A stretch of DNA of 34,057 nt. It comes from GYS-P2D sp964522505. Its GTDB lineage: Bacteria > Bacteroidota > Bacteroidia > Chitinophagales > Saprospiraceae. The DNA lies in assembly GCA_964522505.1 (NCBI GenBank), contig CAZFWJ010000041.1, forward strand, positions 1 through 34,057, in the 5' to 3' direction. Made by a program: the position numbers and the translations under genes. The notes below the pieces were generated by a model, which saw only the letters and a list, made by a program, of their open reading frames with translations, was not told the origin of the DNA and did no database searches. This document shows, piece after piece, positions 1 through 8,431 of this stretch; within the stretch, counting starts at the first letter, position 1, and each line of letters opens with the position of its first letter.

Positions 1-77
1 TAAGTGTAATTTGAATGTATCAAGAAATGTTACATTCATTAATTAACCTATATGCATATTATATGTTAAGTTTTAAG

Positions 78-107
78 TTGTCAATTTGAATTTTGCTTTT
101 ATATTTG
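78..107 (+). promoter_or_regulatory. Bacteroidota-type promoter for the 86-aa gene
   Basis: A -33-like TTG at 78-80 is followed after exactly 19 nt by TATATTTG at 100-107, a perfect match to the Bacteroidota -7 element TAnnTTTG. Transcription would start near 113, leaving a short A/T-rich leader before the ATG at 137. The match and spacing are seen directly; activity is inferred. Confidence 0.6.
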
Positions 108-136
108 CGGCAGTTAACTTATAAAATATTCATAAC

Positions 137-397
137 ATGAAACCAGCAGAAATTGCTAATGTTTTTTCTCAATACATTGAAGAAGGGACTACACCAAAGA
201 GTAAAAAAATTGAATCGTTTTTCAATAACCTACCTCCGAAGCAAATGGGTATTGTAGCAAAGTATGTTGCTAAGACCTACGATGCTTACACAAAGCAGGA
301 AGAAGCGAGAGCTGAAATGAGAAAAGCACAGAAGAAAGAGATCTCTGCACTAAAAAAGAAAGCTAAAGAACTTGGATTCACGCTTTCTCAGGTGTAG
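137..397 (+). CDS. Small basic hypothetical protein (86 aa)
   Basis: I do not recognise this family. The protein is 86 residues, lysine-rich and soluble, with no signal peptide or TM segment. Residues about 50-78 form a strongly charged, probably helical Lys/Glu/Ala stretch (AEMRKAQKKEISALKKKAKE), followed by the short tail LGFTLSQV. The gene is a self-contained transcription unit: a near-consensus promoter lies at 78-107 and a strong hairpin terminator at 426-468. There is no obvious Shine-Dalgarno, as is usual in Bacteroidota, and the ATG at 137 is the first start after the predicted transcription start. The basic helical tail would suit a nucleic-acid-binding or ribosome-associated role, but that is a guess. 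Well-supported as a gene, unknown in function. Confidence 0.7.
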   Translation: MKPAEIANVFSQYIEEGTTPKSKKIESFFNNLPPKQMGIVAKYVAKTYDAYTKQEEARAEMRKAQKKEISALKKKAKELGFTLSQV

Positions 398-425
398 TCG
401 AATTTTCTTTAAGATATAAGCTTAC

Positions 426-468
426 AACAGCCGGCATAGTTAAGAACTGTGTCGGCTGTTCTTGTTTT
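426..468 (+). terminator. Rho-independent terminator after the 86-aa gene
   Basis: The outer stem is AACAGCCG (426-433) with CGGCTGTT (453-460). It continues inward as CATAGTT (435-441) with AACTGTG (445-451, one G-U pair) around an AAG loop. The stem is followed by CTTGTTTT. It lies 29 nt past the stop codon of the gene at 137-397. Confidence 0.75.
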
Positions 469-526
469 ATAGGTTGAACAATTAGGTTTATGATATGATA
501 ACGTGGGCGTTTAAGGAATTGATTCA

Positions 527-619
527 ACTAAAAAAGCCCTCATGAGAGGGCTTATGCATCAACCAAAAAAATAAATCCTATTACTGCTATTGAGACATAG
601 CTTCATTTGATCGGTCACC
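527..619. repeat. Direct repeat copy A (~92 bp)
   Basis: This segment matches 1263-1354 in the same orientation. Over the first ~70 bases the copies differ by one loop base and one A in a homopolymer; the rest is weaker. Each copy holds a hairpin with a minus-strand T-run. On the minus strand, the outer part of both copies can be read as similar peptide ends (GDRSNEAMSQ-stop in A, GDRSDKPASQ-stop in B), so they may be the 3' ends of two related lost genes. The rest of 398-759 contains nothing further that I recognise. Confidence 0.75.
530..553 (-). terminator. Minus-strand terminator in repeat A
   Basis: AAGCCCTC (534-541), loop ATGA, GAGGGCTT (546-553): a perfect 8-bp stem. On the minus strand it is followed by a run of at least six T. 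It is placed to end minus-strand transcripts coming through the pseudogene at 760-1099. Confidence 0.65.
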
Positions 620-759
620 AGAACAGTGCCTATACCGAGAGATTACTTCCACTTATGTCAAGTAGTTGTCAGAGCGCATTTCGATAGTTAGGTGATCTAA
701 AACTTGATTGAATTAGCTCCCATTTTGATCATTGGACGATTTGCCAGTTCCAGAGATTC

Positions 760-1099
760 TTAATACCTCAACTTAAGAGGTATGCCCAATTCTTCTTCAA
801 GCATTTCTCTTAATAACTTAAGCTCACCTTCAGATTGTATTCTGATTGTCTTTTATTGTTAGCTCAGAGAGTATAGAAAGCTTGAAACTATCGCTTCCCG
901 AGGCGTTCCAGTCGTTTTGGAGTTGTTTGTTTCTATGACAACCAAAGCTCAATTCTGTATGATGGCGATTCTATTTTGATTGTATATCTATGGAATCACC
1001 TATGAGCGCCATTCTGGTTTTAGAATTCTTAATCTGAAATACTCCTGCAATTGGCTTGATTTCTTCATATGCAGCTTTGAGTTCCTTACGTGTCTTCAT
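760..1099 (-). pseudogene. GIY-YIG nuclease-like protein, nonsense codon plus frameshift
   Basis: Read on the minus strand from the ATG at 1099, this gives MKTRKELKAAYEEIKPIAG, then VFQIKNSKTRMALIGDSIDI, then a TAG at 971-973 where relatives that I recall have Trp (SKWNRH; here SK-stop-NRH). In the same frame it continues HHTELSFGCHRNKQLQNDWN to a TGA at 830-832. A frameshift near 830-845 restores a plausible tail, EGELKLLREMLEEELGIPLK, with a stop at 760-762. The pattern (GVFQI...N, then IG.S.D, then H..L..G.H.N..LQ.DWN) is that of a small GIY-YIG-like family common in Bacteroidota. Two independent lesions make it a decayed gene. The call rests on motif memory and was not searched. Confidence 0.65.
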
Positions 1100-1262
1100 A
1101 TCATGTGACAGATAATTCTTAATTCTTCATACTGTGATTAGCGGCCATGCAGTAATTATTACACAAATTGCTGATATACTGCCTGTTAAGTGGAGTTTGT
1201 GAGAATATTAGTTGCTACATTACGATACAGCGAGAGACTCTTAAGTCTTCTTGGATAGGCCG

Positions 1263-1354
1263 ACTAAAAAAGCCCTCCTGAGAGGGCTTATGCATCAACC
1301 AAAAAATAAATCCTATTACTGCTATTGAGACGCAGGCTTATCTGATCTGTCACC
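1263..1354. repeat. Direct repeat copy B (~92 bp)
   Basis: This is the partner of 527-619, about 736 bp away in the same orientation. Together the copies bracket the GIY-YIG-like pseudogene. Similarity appears to fade gradually beyond 1354 instead of ending at a sharp edge. No target-site duplication or transposase is visible, so I do not call it a mobile element. Confidence 0.75.
1266..1289 (-). terminator. Minus-strand terminator in repeat B
   Basis: AAGCCCTC (1270-1277), loop CTGA, GAGGGCTT (1282-1289), with a T-run downstream on the minus strand. It is the first strong terminator after the truncated phosphatase gene ending at 1531. Confidence 0.65.
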
Positions 1355-1410
1355 TAACTAAGTCCGATGAAGAGTGACAAATCGCGATTTTGCAAGCTGG
1401 TTGTCATCTA

Positions 1411-1509
1411 AGAGATATAGTTTATCAATTGCTCTTTATAAGCTTCGCCGAAATCTTTGGTCCGTCGGTTTAACGGTTCGGGGATATCCAGCACCTTGAA
1501 CTGTAGATC
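1411..1509 (-). other. Open remnant downstream of the truncated phosphatase
   Basis: The 1355-1530 gap contains no intact gene. In the frame of the phosphatase, after its stop and a second stop at 1510-1512, there is a 33-codon open stretch (including LQFKVLDIPEPLNRRTKDF) ending in TAG at 1408-1410. I do not recognise it. It may be the tail of whichever gene was joined here when the phosphatase lost its 3' end, or chance. Confidence 0.25.
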
Positions 1510-1530
1510 TCAGGATAATGCGTTCATCCC

Positions 1531-2334
1531 TTATAATACCATGTTCTCCTCTTCAAAATTTGAGTTGTTTGAATATTCTTGAGCGAATGCTTTATACTTA
1601 TCTGATAGGTAACCCAAGTGACCGTAAAAGTTGATAGCTTCATGATTACCAAGGATGAAATGAACTTGACTACGGTGCTCCTTCGCTTGTTGCTCAAGTG
1701 AATAGATTAGCCATAGACACTCAAGGACTTGATCTCCTCTGTCCATGAAGTCTCCAACTAAGACCAAGTGTCCATTTCCAAATATCCAATTGAAGTTTGA
1801 GTCGATAATATCTTGTTTTAGCAGAAATGAGGAGAAGCCATTGAAATTGCCTTCTATATCCGAGATTGCAATGACCTTTGACTCGGTTATCGTTACAGCA
1901 GCTTTACTTTCAAACGCTTCTGATTTGGGTAATTGTAGGCCGAATTTATCCTTGTCAGTATTGCTTACAGTGATCGTTATATTGTTTATACTGTCTTTAG
2001 CTTCTGAGTATGATTTTATGAGATACTCTTCATTTTCTTGTACAACATTTACAATTTCATAAGCCGCTCCGTTATCAAAAATATATGGCCCGTCTTCTGA
2101 TTCCAACAGGTATGTTTTGTAACCATTCAAGATAAACCCGCCTTGGACTTTATCATAACCGAATATGGTTTTCCCTCCAGTGGATATGCTTACATCTCCA
2201 AACACTACTGAACCAACAAACCCTACAATAAAAAGGGTAGTGAGACTAAGAATAACTATGAATATCTTTTTGATCATATAGTTGATTGAACGCTGTCGAC
2301 TATTGTTGGCAATGAATTTTTCTTCATTTTCCAA
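1531..2334 (-). pseudogene. Membrane-anchored metallophosphatase, C-terminally truncated
   Basis: The 267 residues start with a short N-terminal tail and one TM helix (about residues 21-47), then an extracytoplasmic or linker region. A calcineurin-like phosphoesterase core begins at about residue 155: SDIEGNF, GDFMDRGDQV and GNHEAINFYG supply the first metal-binding Asp, the GDxxDRG motif and the GNHE motif. The protein stops about 30 residues after GNHE. In this superfamily the core continues for roughly 100 or more residues with further metal-binding His motifs (such as HGG), and these are absent. Downstream DNA contains only stops and an unrelated-looking remnant. The gene is therefore probably inactive, cut at its 3' end in the same decayed zone as the GIY-YIG-like pseudogene. 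If translated, it could not complete the dimetal site. Confidence 0.65.
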
Positions 2335-2398
2335 ATAGGTAAGGTAACTGAAATTGAGTGTTCAATCGTAGTGTTACATACTAAAGGTTTAAGATGTG

Positions 2399-3055
2399 TT
2401 AGATAGTATAAAATAGACCCATTAAAATGATATCCCTTCTGGGGCCTACTGCATTACCAATAGGAGCTATACGTCTATAATTGAGGCGGAGCCTTAGTTT
2501 ATGCATGGTATACTCTATACCTGAATCTAACCAAATCAATTGAAATCGATTGTCATCGCTCAGTTTGTACCATACGTCATAACCTATGAATGGAGCTAGC
2601 TTATTAGCCTTGTCAATAATCACGAAAAAGTAATTTTTCATCCTAATGAAATCAGCCTGTTCCCTGTCTCCCCAATCTAATCCATGATGCAGACGTAATA
2701 AGTTTACCCATTTGTACTTGGTTCTTTTTTTTACATAGATCATATCATACCAGACAAAGTAGATCGGATCGTTTTGTAGGAAAACCCAGTTCCTAAAGGA
2801 AACCTGCGCTGATAGTCCATTCTTAAATTTGCGATTGACTCTCCAGTCAAAAGATATATCATTGAATCTGGTGACGTTGTCGTTAATTCTCGATATGGTT
2901 GTCAGTGAAGCGGTGTACTTGGAGTTTATGGGTTGTGACAGTGAGATGATATTCCATGATTGAAAATCCTCCTGTTGCCCATTGATGAAGGTTGTTATTC
3001 CTAAGGAGAAAAAGAGTAGGGAGCATAGATGATACGTTATCGGGAAGTATCTCAT
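2399..3055 (-). CDS. DUF2490-like outer-membrane protein
   Basis: The 218-aa protein has an N-terminal signal peptide (hydrophobic LCSLLFFSLGITTFING, cleavage probably just before or at QQED). The mature part begins DFQSWNIISLSQ and ends RRDIILMGLFYTI. Alternating aromatic beta-strand segments run throughout and the terminus is a typical outer-membrane strand. The pattern (QSWN near the N-terminus, many R/Y/W strands, a small barrel of ~200 aa) matches the DUF2490 family of Bacteroidota. No biochemical role is known to me. It is transcribed away from hypF, sharing a 241-bp intergenic region with it. No functional link to the hydrogenase is evident. The start is chosen because it gives a complete signal peptide. 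Confidence 0.65.
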   Translation of the reverse strand: MRYFPITYHLCSLLFFSLGITTFINGQQEDFQSWNIISLSQPINSKYTASLTTISRINDNVTRFNDISFDWRVNRKFKNGLSAQVSFRNWVFLQNDPIYFVWYDMIYVKKRTKYKWVNLLRLHHGLDWGDREQADFIRMKNYFFVIIDKANKLAPFIGYDVWYKLSDDNRFQLIWLDSGIEYTMHKLRLRLNYRRIAPIGNAVGPRRDIILMGLFYTI

Positions 3056-3096
3056 TAGATGCTATAGATTGTCTTTTTCATGATCGTCAGAATCGT

Positions 3097-3119
3097 AGTT
3101 GTTTCTGTGACAAACAACT
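3097..3119. promoter_or_regulatory. 23-bp inverted repeat between the DUF2490 gene and hypF
   Basis: AGTTGTTT (3097-3104) and AAACAACT (3112-3119) are perfect 8-bp arms around a 7-nt centre. The site sits 42 bp upstream of the DUF2490 start and 178 bp upstream of hypF, in the divergent intergenic region 3056-3296. It could be an operator or a leader hairpin; there is no T-run typical of a terminator. Confidence 0.35.
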
Positions 3120-3296
3120 GGTTGTATCATCACTTTTCAGAATGATCGATAAGTTATTCAAACCTATTTTGTCATAGCCACCGATTTGTATTGAATAGCT
3201 GCCCTTTAAGTTAGAGAAATATGAAGAATTCTGGGTATTCACCTCGACTAAAGTACGTGCGATTCGACATGTTTTCATACCTTTTTCTTCTGTTCT

Positions 3297-5606
3297 ATGG
3301 GACTTGGTACATGGCATATATTTATTACTGGATTAGTTCAAGGCATAGGCTTTAGACCGTTCATCTATAATGCTGCTGCGAGTTTTTCGTTGAGTGGGTG
3401 GGTAGAGAATAAAAATGACGGCGTACACATTGAGATAACTGGTGTTCAGGATGTTGTTGAGCAATTTTATAAACACGTTTTGGATCGTCCACCAAAACTA
3501 GCTTGTGTCACCAGTTCACAGATGTATCAAGTCGATTTAAGGGACTATAAGACGTTTGAGATTCTTCAAGAAGAGGACCTATCTACAGCTCAACTGCATG
3601 TCACTCCAGATTATGCTACTTGCACAACATGTCTTTCTGAGATGTCTGATCCTGAAGATAGGAGATTTGGTTATCCCTTTATTACTTGTTGTGAGTGTGG
3701 TCCTAGATACTCAATTGTGCATCAACTACCGTACGATAGAGCGCGCACGACCATGGATGATTTTACCATGTGCTGGTCATGCCAAAAAGAATATGATACC
3801 CCAAGTAATAGAAGGTTTTATGCACAGGTTAACTCATGCCAGTTCTGCGGTGTTGAGATGTCTCTGTATAACAAGGACAAAGAACCAGTTCAACTAGAGG
3901 ATGACTCAATAATAGGCTTTGTCAATAGTCAATGGCGCAATGGAAAGATTGTAGCCATCAAGGGGATAGGAGGTTATCTGCTCACCTGTGCAGCTTCGGA
4001 CGATGATGTAGTTGCTACACTCAGAGAGAGAAAGAACAGACCTGATAAGCCATTTGCTTTGATGTATCCCAATCTTATAGCTCTCAGACCGTATAGTTTG
4101 TCTGATGAGCAGTTAACAGCTTTTTCGGATCCCATTGCGCCGATACTTCTTCTTGATAGAGTGACAAGCGAATCCCATATGGGAGTTTGTGATGGTCTTG
4201 ATCGAGTAGGGGTTATGCTACCATATACCCCGTTGTTCCATTTGTTACTTGAGAACTATGATCAGCCGATCATTGCCACCAGTGGTAATGTAAGTAATGA
4301 CCCTATTGTCTATGACGACCAACAGGCGATTGATGAATTGGTCAAAATAGCGGACTTTATACTGGTAAATAATCGGAAAATACTTGTTCCTCAGGATGAC
4401 AGTATAGTTGTGTTTAGTAAAGAGCATAGATGCAGAGTGGTACTCCGGCGATCTCGAGGAATGGCTCCTTCATATTTTCAAAATATGCTGAAGTCAGGCG
4501 ACCAAAGGGTTCTTGCTATGGGTGCTGATCTGAAAAGTGCCTTTGCCATGCGTCAAAGTGAACAAATCTATATAAGCCAGTATTTAGGGGATTTGGGTAA
4601 TTATAATACGCAGGAAAATTATAAGCATACCTTAGATCACCTATTCCATTTATTAGACTTCTCCCCGAATCAGATCGTCATCGATAATCATCCTAATTAT
4701 ACGAGTGCTATAAAAGGTAGTCTATTAGCAGAGGAACTCGATATCCCAATTCTTAAAGTGCAGCATCATATTGCTCATTTTTCTGCCTTACTTGGAGAAC
4801 ATGCGTTAATAGATTTTGATCATAAGATACTAGGTGTGATATGGGATGGTGCTGGTCTTGGAGATGATGATAATATCTGGGGGGGAGAGTTTTTTACTTA
4901 TAAAGATTATCAGTTTATAAGGTGTGATCATTTAAATCCCTATCCACATATTGCCTATGACAAAATGGCTAGAGAGCCTCGCCTGTCAGCCTTGTCTATA
5001 TGCCACGATCTCCCAGAGCATCGGGATAAGTTACAAAGCAAATTTTCTAAAGTAGAGTGGAGTGTTTATCAAAAACTCCTTGCCAGCAAAGACGTGCTAA
5101 AGACGAGTAGTATGGGGCGGTTGTTTGACGCTGTGGCGTCCATATTGGATATATGTAATCAGCAAAGCTATGAAGGACAGGCGGCTTCCTTATTGCAAGT
5201 ACATGCAGAGCGCTATATTCGTCAAGTTGGATATGATTTTAAGGAGTCTTACTACTCAGTTGAAACACCTTCCGAGTTCTCTATTAGTACAGTGGTATGT
5301 GCTATGTTTTATGATTTAGCAGACTCCTTAGAAGTCGGTCATATTGCTGCAAAGTTTCACGTCACTTTGGTAGATTGGGTGGGCGCTGTTGCTCGCGTTG
5401 AAGGTGTCTCGAATATTGGATTCAGTGGAGGCGTATTTCAAAATACACTATTAATAGATCTCATTATTACAAGCTTGGGAGGGGATTTCAAATTGCTCTT
5501 TCACAAGGATCTTTCTCCCAATGATGAGAATATATCATTTGGTCAGATCATATATGCTTCGATAGCTCAGAAACATCATAAAGAATCGTATTTTAAAAAC
5601 GATTAA
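3297..5606 (+). CDS. hypF: HypF, carbamoyltransferase for hydrogenase maturation
   Basis: HypF activates carbamoyl phosphate and transfers the carbamoyl group to the C-terminal Cys of HypE, the first step to the CN ligands of the NiFe centre. At 769 aa it has the full family length. Domains in order: acylphosphatase (about 1-95, GLVQGIGFRPFIY), two zinc-finger pairs (about 105-190, CTTC, CCECGPRY, CWSC, CQFCG), a YrdC-like domain (about 195-395, with KGIGGYLLTCAA and ATSGNVSNDPI), and a Kae1-like domain (about 400-760, with HHIAHFSALLGEH and GFSGGVFQN). It is the first gene of the plus-strand set hypF-hypD-hypE, with 9 bp to hypD. The start ATG at 3297 leaves a short lead-in to the acylphosphatase domain; no good Shine-Dalgarno is seen. 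Confidence 0.97.
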   Translation: MGLGTWHIFITGLVQGIGFRPFIYNAAASFSLSGWVENKNDGVHIEITGVQDVVEQFYKHVLDRPPKLACVTSSQMYQVDLRDYKTFEILQEEDLSTAQLHVTPDYATCTTCLSEMSDPEDRRFGYPFITCCECGPRYSIVHQLPYDRARTTMDDFTMCWSCQKEYDTPSNRRFYAQVNSCQFCGVEMSLYNKDKEPVQLEDDSIIGFVNSQWRNGKIVAIKGIGGYLLTCAASDDDVVATLRERKNRPDKPFALMYPNLIALRPYSLSDEQLTAFSDPIAPILLLDRVTSESHMGVCDGLDRVGVMLPYTPLFHLLLENYDQPIIATSGNVSNDPIVYDDQQAIDELVKIADFILVNNRKILVPQDDSIVVFSKEHRCRVVLRRSRGMAPSYFQNMLKSGDQRVLAMGADLKSAFAMRQSEQIYISQYLGDLGNYNTQENYKHTLDHLFHLLDFSPNQIVIDNHPNYTSAIKGSLLAEELDIPILKVQHHIAHFSALLGEHALIDFDHKILGVIWDGAGLGDDDNIWGGEFFTYKDYQFIRCDHLNPYPHIAYDKMAREPRLSALSICHDLPEHRDKLQSKFSKVEWSVYQKLLASKDVLKTSSMGRLFDAVASILDICNQQSYEGQAASLLQVHAERYIRQVGYDFKESYYSVETPSEFSISTVVCAMFYDLADSLEVGHIAAKFHVTLVDWVGAVARVEGVSNIGFSGGVFQNTLLIDLIITSLGGDFKLLFHKDLSPNDENISFGQIIYASIAQKHHKESYFKND

Positions 5607-5615
5607 TGCAGGCGT

Positions 5616-6719
5616 ATGAAGTTCATGACAGAATATAGGGACGAGGAGTTAGCTAAAGGCTATATCGACAAGATTAAAAACATAGTAACTCGGGATTGGT
5701 CGATCATGGAGATATGTGGTGGGCAGACTCATAGTCTCGTTAAGAATGGTATCATTGACTTGCTTCCTAAGGAAGTGCAGATGATTCATGGTCCAGGATG
5801 CCCTGTATGTGTAACGCCTGTGCATCTGATAGACAAGGCTATATATTTGGCTGAAGAGAAAGGAGTAATGCTCTGTTCTTATGGAGATATGCTCAGAGTG
5901 CCAGGATCTACGAGGAGCCTATTAGATGCCAAGGCCAATGGGGCAGATATTCGAATCTTGTATTCTCCATTAGAGGCGGTGCAACTCGCCCAGAAGAACC
6001 CAGACCGAGAAGTGGTTTTCTTTGCTGTCGGGTTTGAAACTACTGCCCCTGCTAATGCTATGTCAGTGTTGCATGCCGCAATGCAAGACGTAACAAACTA
6101 CTCGATATTAACTTCTCATGTGCTTGTCCCACCAGCGATTGAGGCGGTTATGAATGATGAGGATAGTGCGATAGACGCATTTCTTGCGGCGGGTCATGTT
6201 TGTACGATTATGGGTATATCCGAGTATGGGCCGCTTGTAGAAAAGTATAAGATTCCAATAGTTGTAACAGGATTTGAGCCTGTTGATCTCCTCCAGGGTA
6301 TATATATGACTGTAAAGCAACTTGAAGAAGGAAAGCACATTTTAGAAAATCAGTATAGTCGAGTCGTAAGGCCTGAAGGAAACCCTAAGGCCATAGAAGT
6401 TATAGAAAAAGTATTTGACATCGGTGATCGCGTCTGGCGAGGAATAGGCTCTATACCTGTCAGCGGTTATGAACTAAAAGAGTCATACCAAGCCTATGAC
6501 GCTAATGTGAAATTTGATGTCCAATTAGAAGCTGCTAAAGAAAGTGAAGCCTGCATAGCGGGCCTTGTTCTGAAGGGTATAAAAAAACCGCATGAGTGTC
6601 CAGAATTTGGAAAAACGTGCAAACCTGAGTTTCCTTTGGGTGCTCCGATGGTAAGCTCAGAAGGAGCGTGTGCCGCTTATTATCATTTTCATAGGGCTGC
6701 TGAAGCTGTCATGTCATAA
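5616..6719 (+). CDS. hypD: HypD, scaffold for Fe(CN)2CO assembly
   Basis: HypD, with HypC, holds iron while the CN and CO ligands are installed. The 367-aa length is normal. Family motifs are intact: ICGGQTH with Cys34, GPGCPVCVTP with Cys62 and Cys65, the FFAVGFETTAPANA region, and the C-terminal [4Fe-4S] binding part with HECPEFGKTCKPEFPLGAP and SSEGACAAYY. It lies 9 bp after hypF and 12 bp before hypE, so co-translation or co-transcription is likely. The partner hypC lies on the opposite strand at 9106-9378, at the far end of the structural operon. Nothing is missing, so it should be active. Confidence 0.97.
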   Translation: MKFMTEYRDEELAKGYIDKIKNIVTRDWSIMEICGGQTHSLVKNGIIDLLPKEVQMIHGPGCPVCVTPVHLIDKAIYLAEEKGVMLCSYGDMLRVPGSTRSLLDAKANGADIRILYSPLEAVQLAQKNPDREVVFFAVGFETTAPANAMSVLHAAMQDVTNYSILTSHVLVPPAIEAVMNDEDSAIDAFLAAGHVCTIMGISEYGPLVEKYKIPIVVTGFEPVDLLQGIYMTVKQLEEGKHILENQYSRVVRPEGNPKAIEVIEKVFDIGDRVWRGIGSIPVSGYELKESYQAYDANVKFDVQLEAAKESEACIAGLVLKGIKKPHECPEFGKTCKPEFPLGAPMVSSEGACAAYYHFHRAAEAVMS

Positions 6720-6731
6720 TCCCGAAGGTCT

Positions 6732-7784
6732 ATGAGTAACATCAAGATGGAACTGTCTTGTCCTGTCCCCAACATGACTCATGAACGGGTGACCTTAGGT
6801 CACGGTGGGGGAGGAACGCTGACTAACAAGTTGTTGCAAGAGGGGGTCTTCTCCATATTAAGCAATGAATGGCTTGATCAGCATCATGATGGTGCCTATC
6901 TAAGTATGGAAGGCCCAATGGCTTTTAGTACAGATAGCTTTGTGATTTCGCCGATCTTCTTTCCAGGTGGGGATATCGGGGAGCTGGCGGTTAATGGTAC
7001 AGTCAATGATCTTGCAATGTGTGGTGCTGTGCCTCGATACCTCTCACTAAGCTTTATAATCGAGGAGGGTATGTTGATGCAAGACCTCTGGCGAATATTA
7101 TATTCTATAAAGGCCGCTTGTGCAGCCGCGAATGTAGCAATCGTTACTGGAGATACCAAGGTCGTAGAGAGGGGTAAGGGAGATCAAATTTTTATCAATA
7201 CTACTGGTATCGGGCTCATACATGCAAATGCAGATATTAGAATGGAGCGGGTCAATGAAGGTGATGTTGTTATAATATCGAATGAAATCGCAGCTCATGG
7301 CATATCCATTATGTCGGTCCGAGAAGGCCTTGAGTTTGAGACTGATATTGAGAGTGACACAAGATGTCTGAGTCATACGGTTATAAAAATGATAGAAGAA
7401 TTCGGAAGCAGTATACATCTCCTCAAAGATCCGACGAGAGGGGGAGTAGCATCAGTTCTAAATGAGATCGCTCGTGATGCTAACCTCGGCATCTTTTTAG
7501 ACGAGAAAAATATACCTATAGATGCTCAAGTGAAAGGAGCATGCGAAATACTTGGATTCGATCCACTTTATGTCGCTAATGAAGGGGTATTCTTAGCGAT
7601 TGTGGATGCCAAGTATGCGGACGATGTCGTAAGTCTCCTCAGGGCTACTTCAGAGAGTAGTAATGCTGCCATTATAGGTCATGTTGTGACTGAGCATCCT
7701 CGTCAAGTAGTGATGAGAAGTGGTATTGGGGGCAAGAGAATAGTAAATATGCTCGTAGGTGAGCAGTTACCCAGAATTTGTTAA
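6732..7784 (+). CDS. hypE: HypE, thiocarboxamide dehydratase for CN ligand synthesis
   Basis: HypE receives the carbamoyl group from HypF on its terminal Cys, dehydrates it with ATP to a thiocyanate, and passes CN to the HypC-HypD iron. The 350-aa protein shows the PurM/AIR-synthase fold signature: LGHGGGGTLTNKLL at the N-terminus, AFSTDSFVISPIFFPGGDIG, NGTVNDLAMCGA, TGDTKVV and LKDPTRGGVASVLNEIA. It ends in the diagnostic PRIC, so the acceptor Cys350 is present. Its stop overlaps the region where the first TetR gene begins, suggesting the regulators are made from the same message. Confidence 0.97.
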   Translation: MSNIKMELSCPVPNMTHERVTLGHGGGGTLTNKLLQEGVFSILSNEWLDQHHDGAYLSMEGPMAFSTDSFVISPIFFPGGDIGELAVNGTVNDLAMCGAVPRYLSLSFIIEEGMLMQDLWRILYSIKAACAAANVAIVTGDTKVVERGKGDQIFINTTGIGLIHANADIRMERVNEGDVVIISNEIAAHGISIMSVREGLEFETDIESDTRCLSHTVIKMIEEFGSSIHLLKDPTRGGVASVLNEIARDANLGIFLDEKNIPIDAQVKGACEILGFDPLYVANEGVFLAIVDAKYADDVVSLLRATSESSNAAIIGHVVTEHPRQVVMRSGIGGKRIVNMLVGEQLPRIC

Positions 7785-7789
7785 TTATC

Positions 7790-8431
7790 GTGAGAACGAA
7801 AGACAAAATAATACACAGTAGCATTCGGCTGTTCAATGCACATGGCATGGTCAATGTGAGGCTACAGCACATCGCCGATGATGTAGGTATTAGTGTGGGT
7901 AATCTCGCTTACCACTACTATAGTAAAGAGGCGATTATCATCGAGATAGTGGATCAACTTACAGAGTTATTAGAGCCAATCATCGATGAACATAAAGAGT
8001 TTCCAGGCCTGATGGACTTTGACACGCAGCTGGCGATGTACTATCACTTTTTGATGAAGTATTCATTCTTCTTTATTGACTTGCTTGAGATCAAGCGTAA
8101 CTATCCCAAGCAATATCAAAAGAGAAGAGTGATCACAGATCACATATCAGAACAAGTGCATCATTGGCTACTACAAAATGCAAAGAATGGGATATTGGTA
8201 GAAGAATTTAGAAAAGACCATTATAAAATGGTCGCTCATACGATCTGGATGATTATCACATTCTATCTAACGAAGCCTATAGACCACGGAAGTCCAGAAG
8301 ATAGTGAGCGAGTATTTAAAGAGATGGTCTGGACGCAAGTACTTCCACATTTCACATCTGCTGGCCGGATGGAATTTGATCTGCTTATTGAGAGGCTCCT
8401 AGACTCATTTACACCAGAAAGCGCTATGTGA
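7790..8431 (+). CDS. TetR-family regulator 1 of the hydrogenase locus
   Basis: This is a 213-aa regulator with an N-terminal TetR helix-turn-helix (KDKIIHSSIRLFNAHG, then VRLQHIADDVGISVGNLAYH) and an all-helical ligand/dimer domain containing YYHFLMKYSFFFIDLLEI. I chose the GTG at 7790, six bases after the hypE stop. An in-frame TTG at 7778 overlaps the hypE end and would add four residues. It is immediately followed by a homologous gene with a TGATG junction, so the two look like a tandem duplication kept as a pair. The C-terminal domain should sense a ligand, but nothing tells which. Co-transcription with hypE suggests autoregulation or control of the hydrogenase units. Confidence 0.85.
   Translation: MRTKDKIIHSSIRLFNAHGMVNVRLQHIADDVGISVGNLAYHYYSKEAIIIEIVDQLTELLEPIIDEHKEFPGLMDFDTQLAMYYHFLMKYSFFFIDLLEIKRNYPKQYQKRRVITDHISEQVHHWLLQNAKNGILVEEFRKDHYKMVAHTIWMIITFYLTKPIDHGSPEDSERVFKEMVWTQVLPHFTSAGRMEFDLLIERLLDSFTPESAM

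Noticed and set aside
3087..3317. Minus-strand open frame of up to 76 codons across the hypF start
   Set aside because: It overlaps the beginning of hypF, matches no known family, and contains the inverted repeat at 3097-3119. An internal ATG near 3281 would avoid hypF, but nothing else supports it as a gene.
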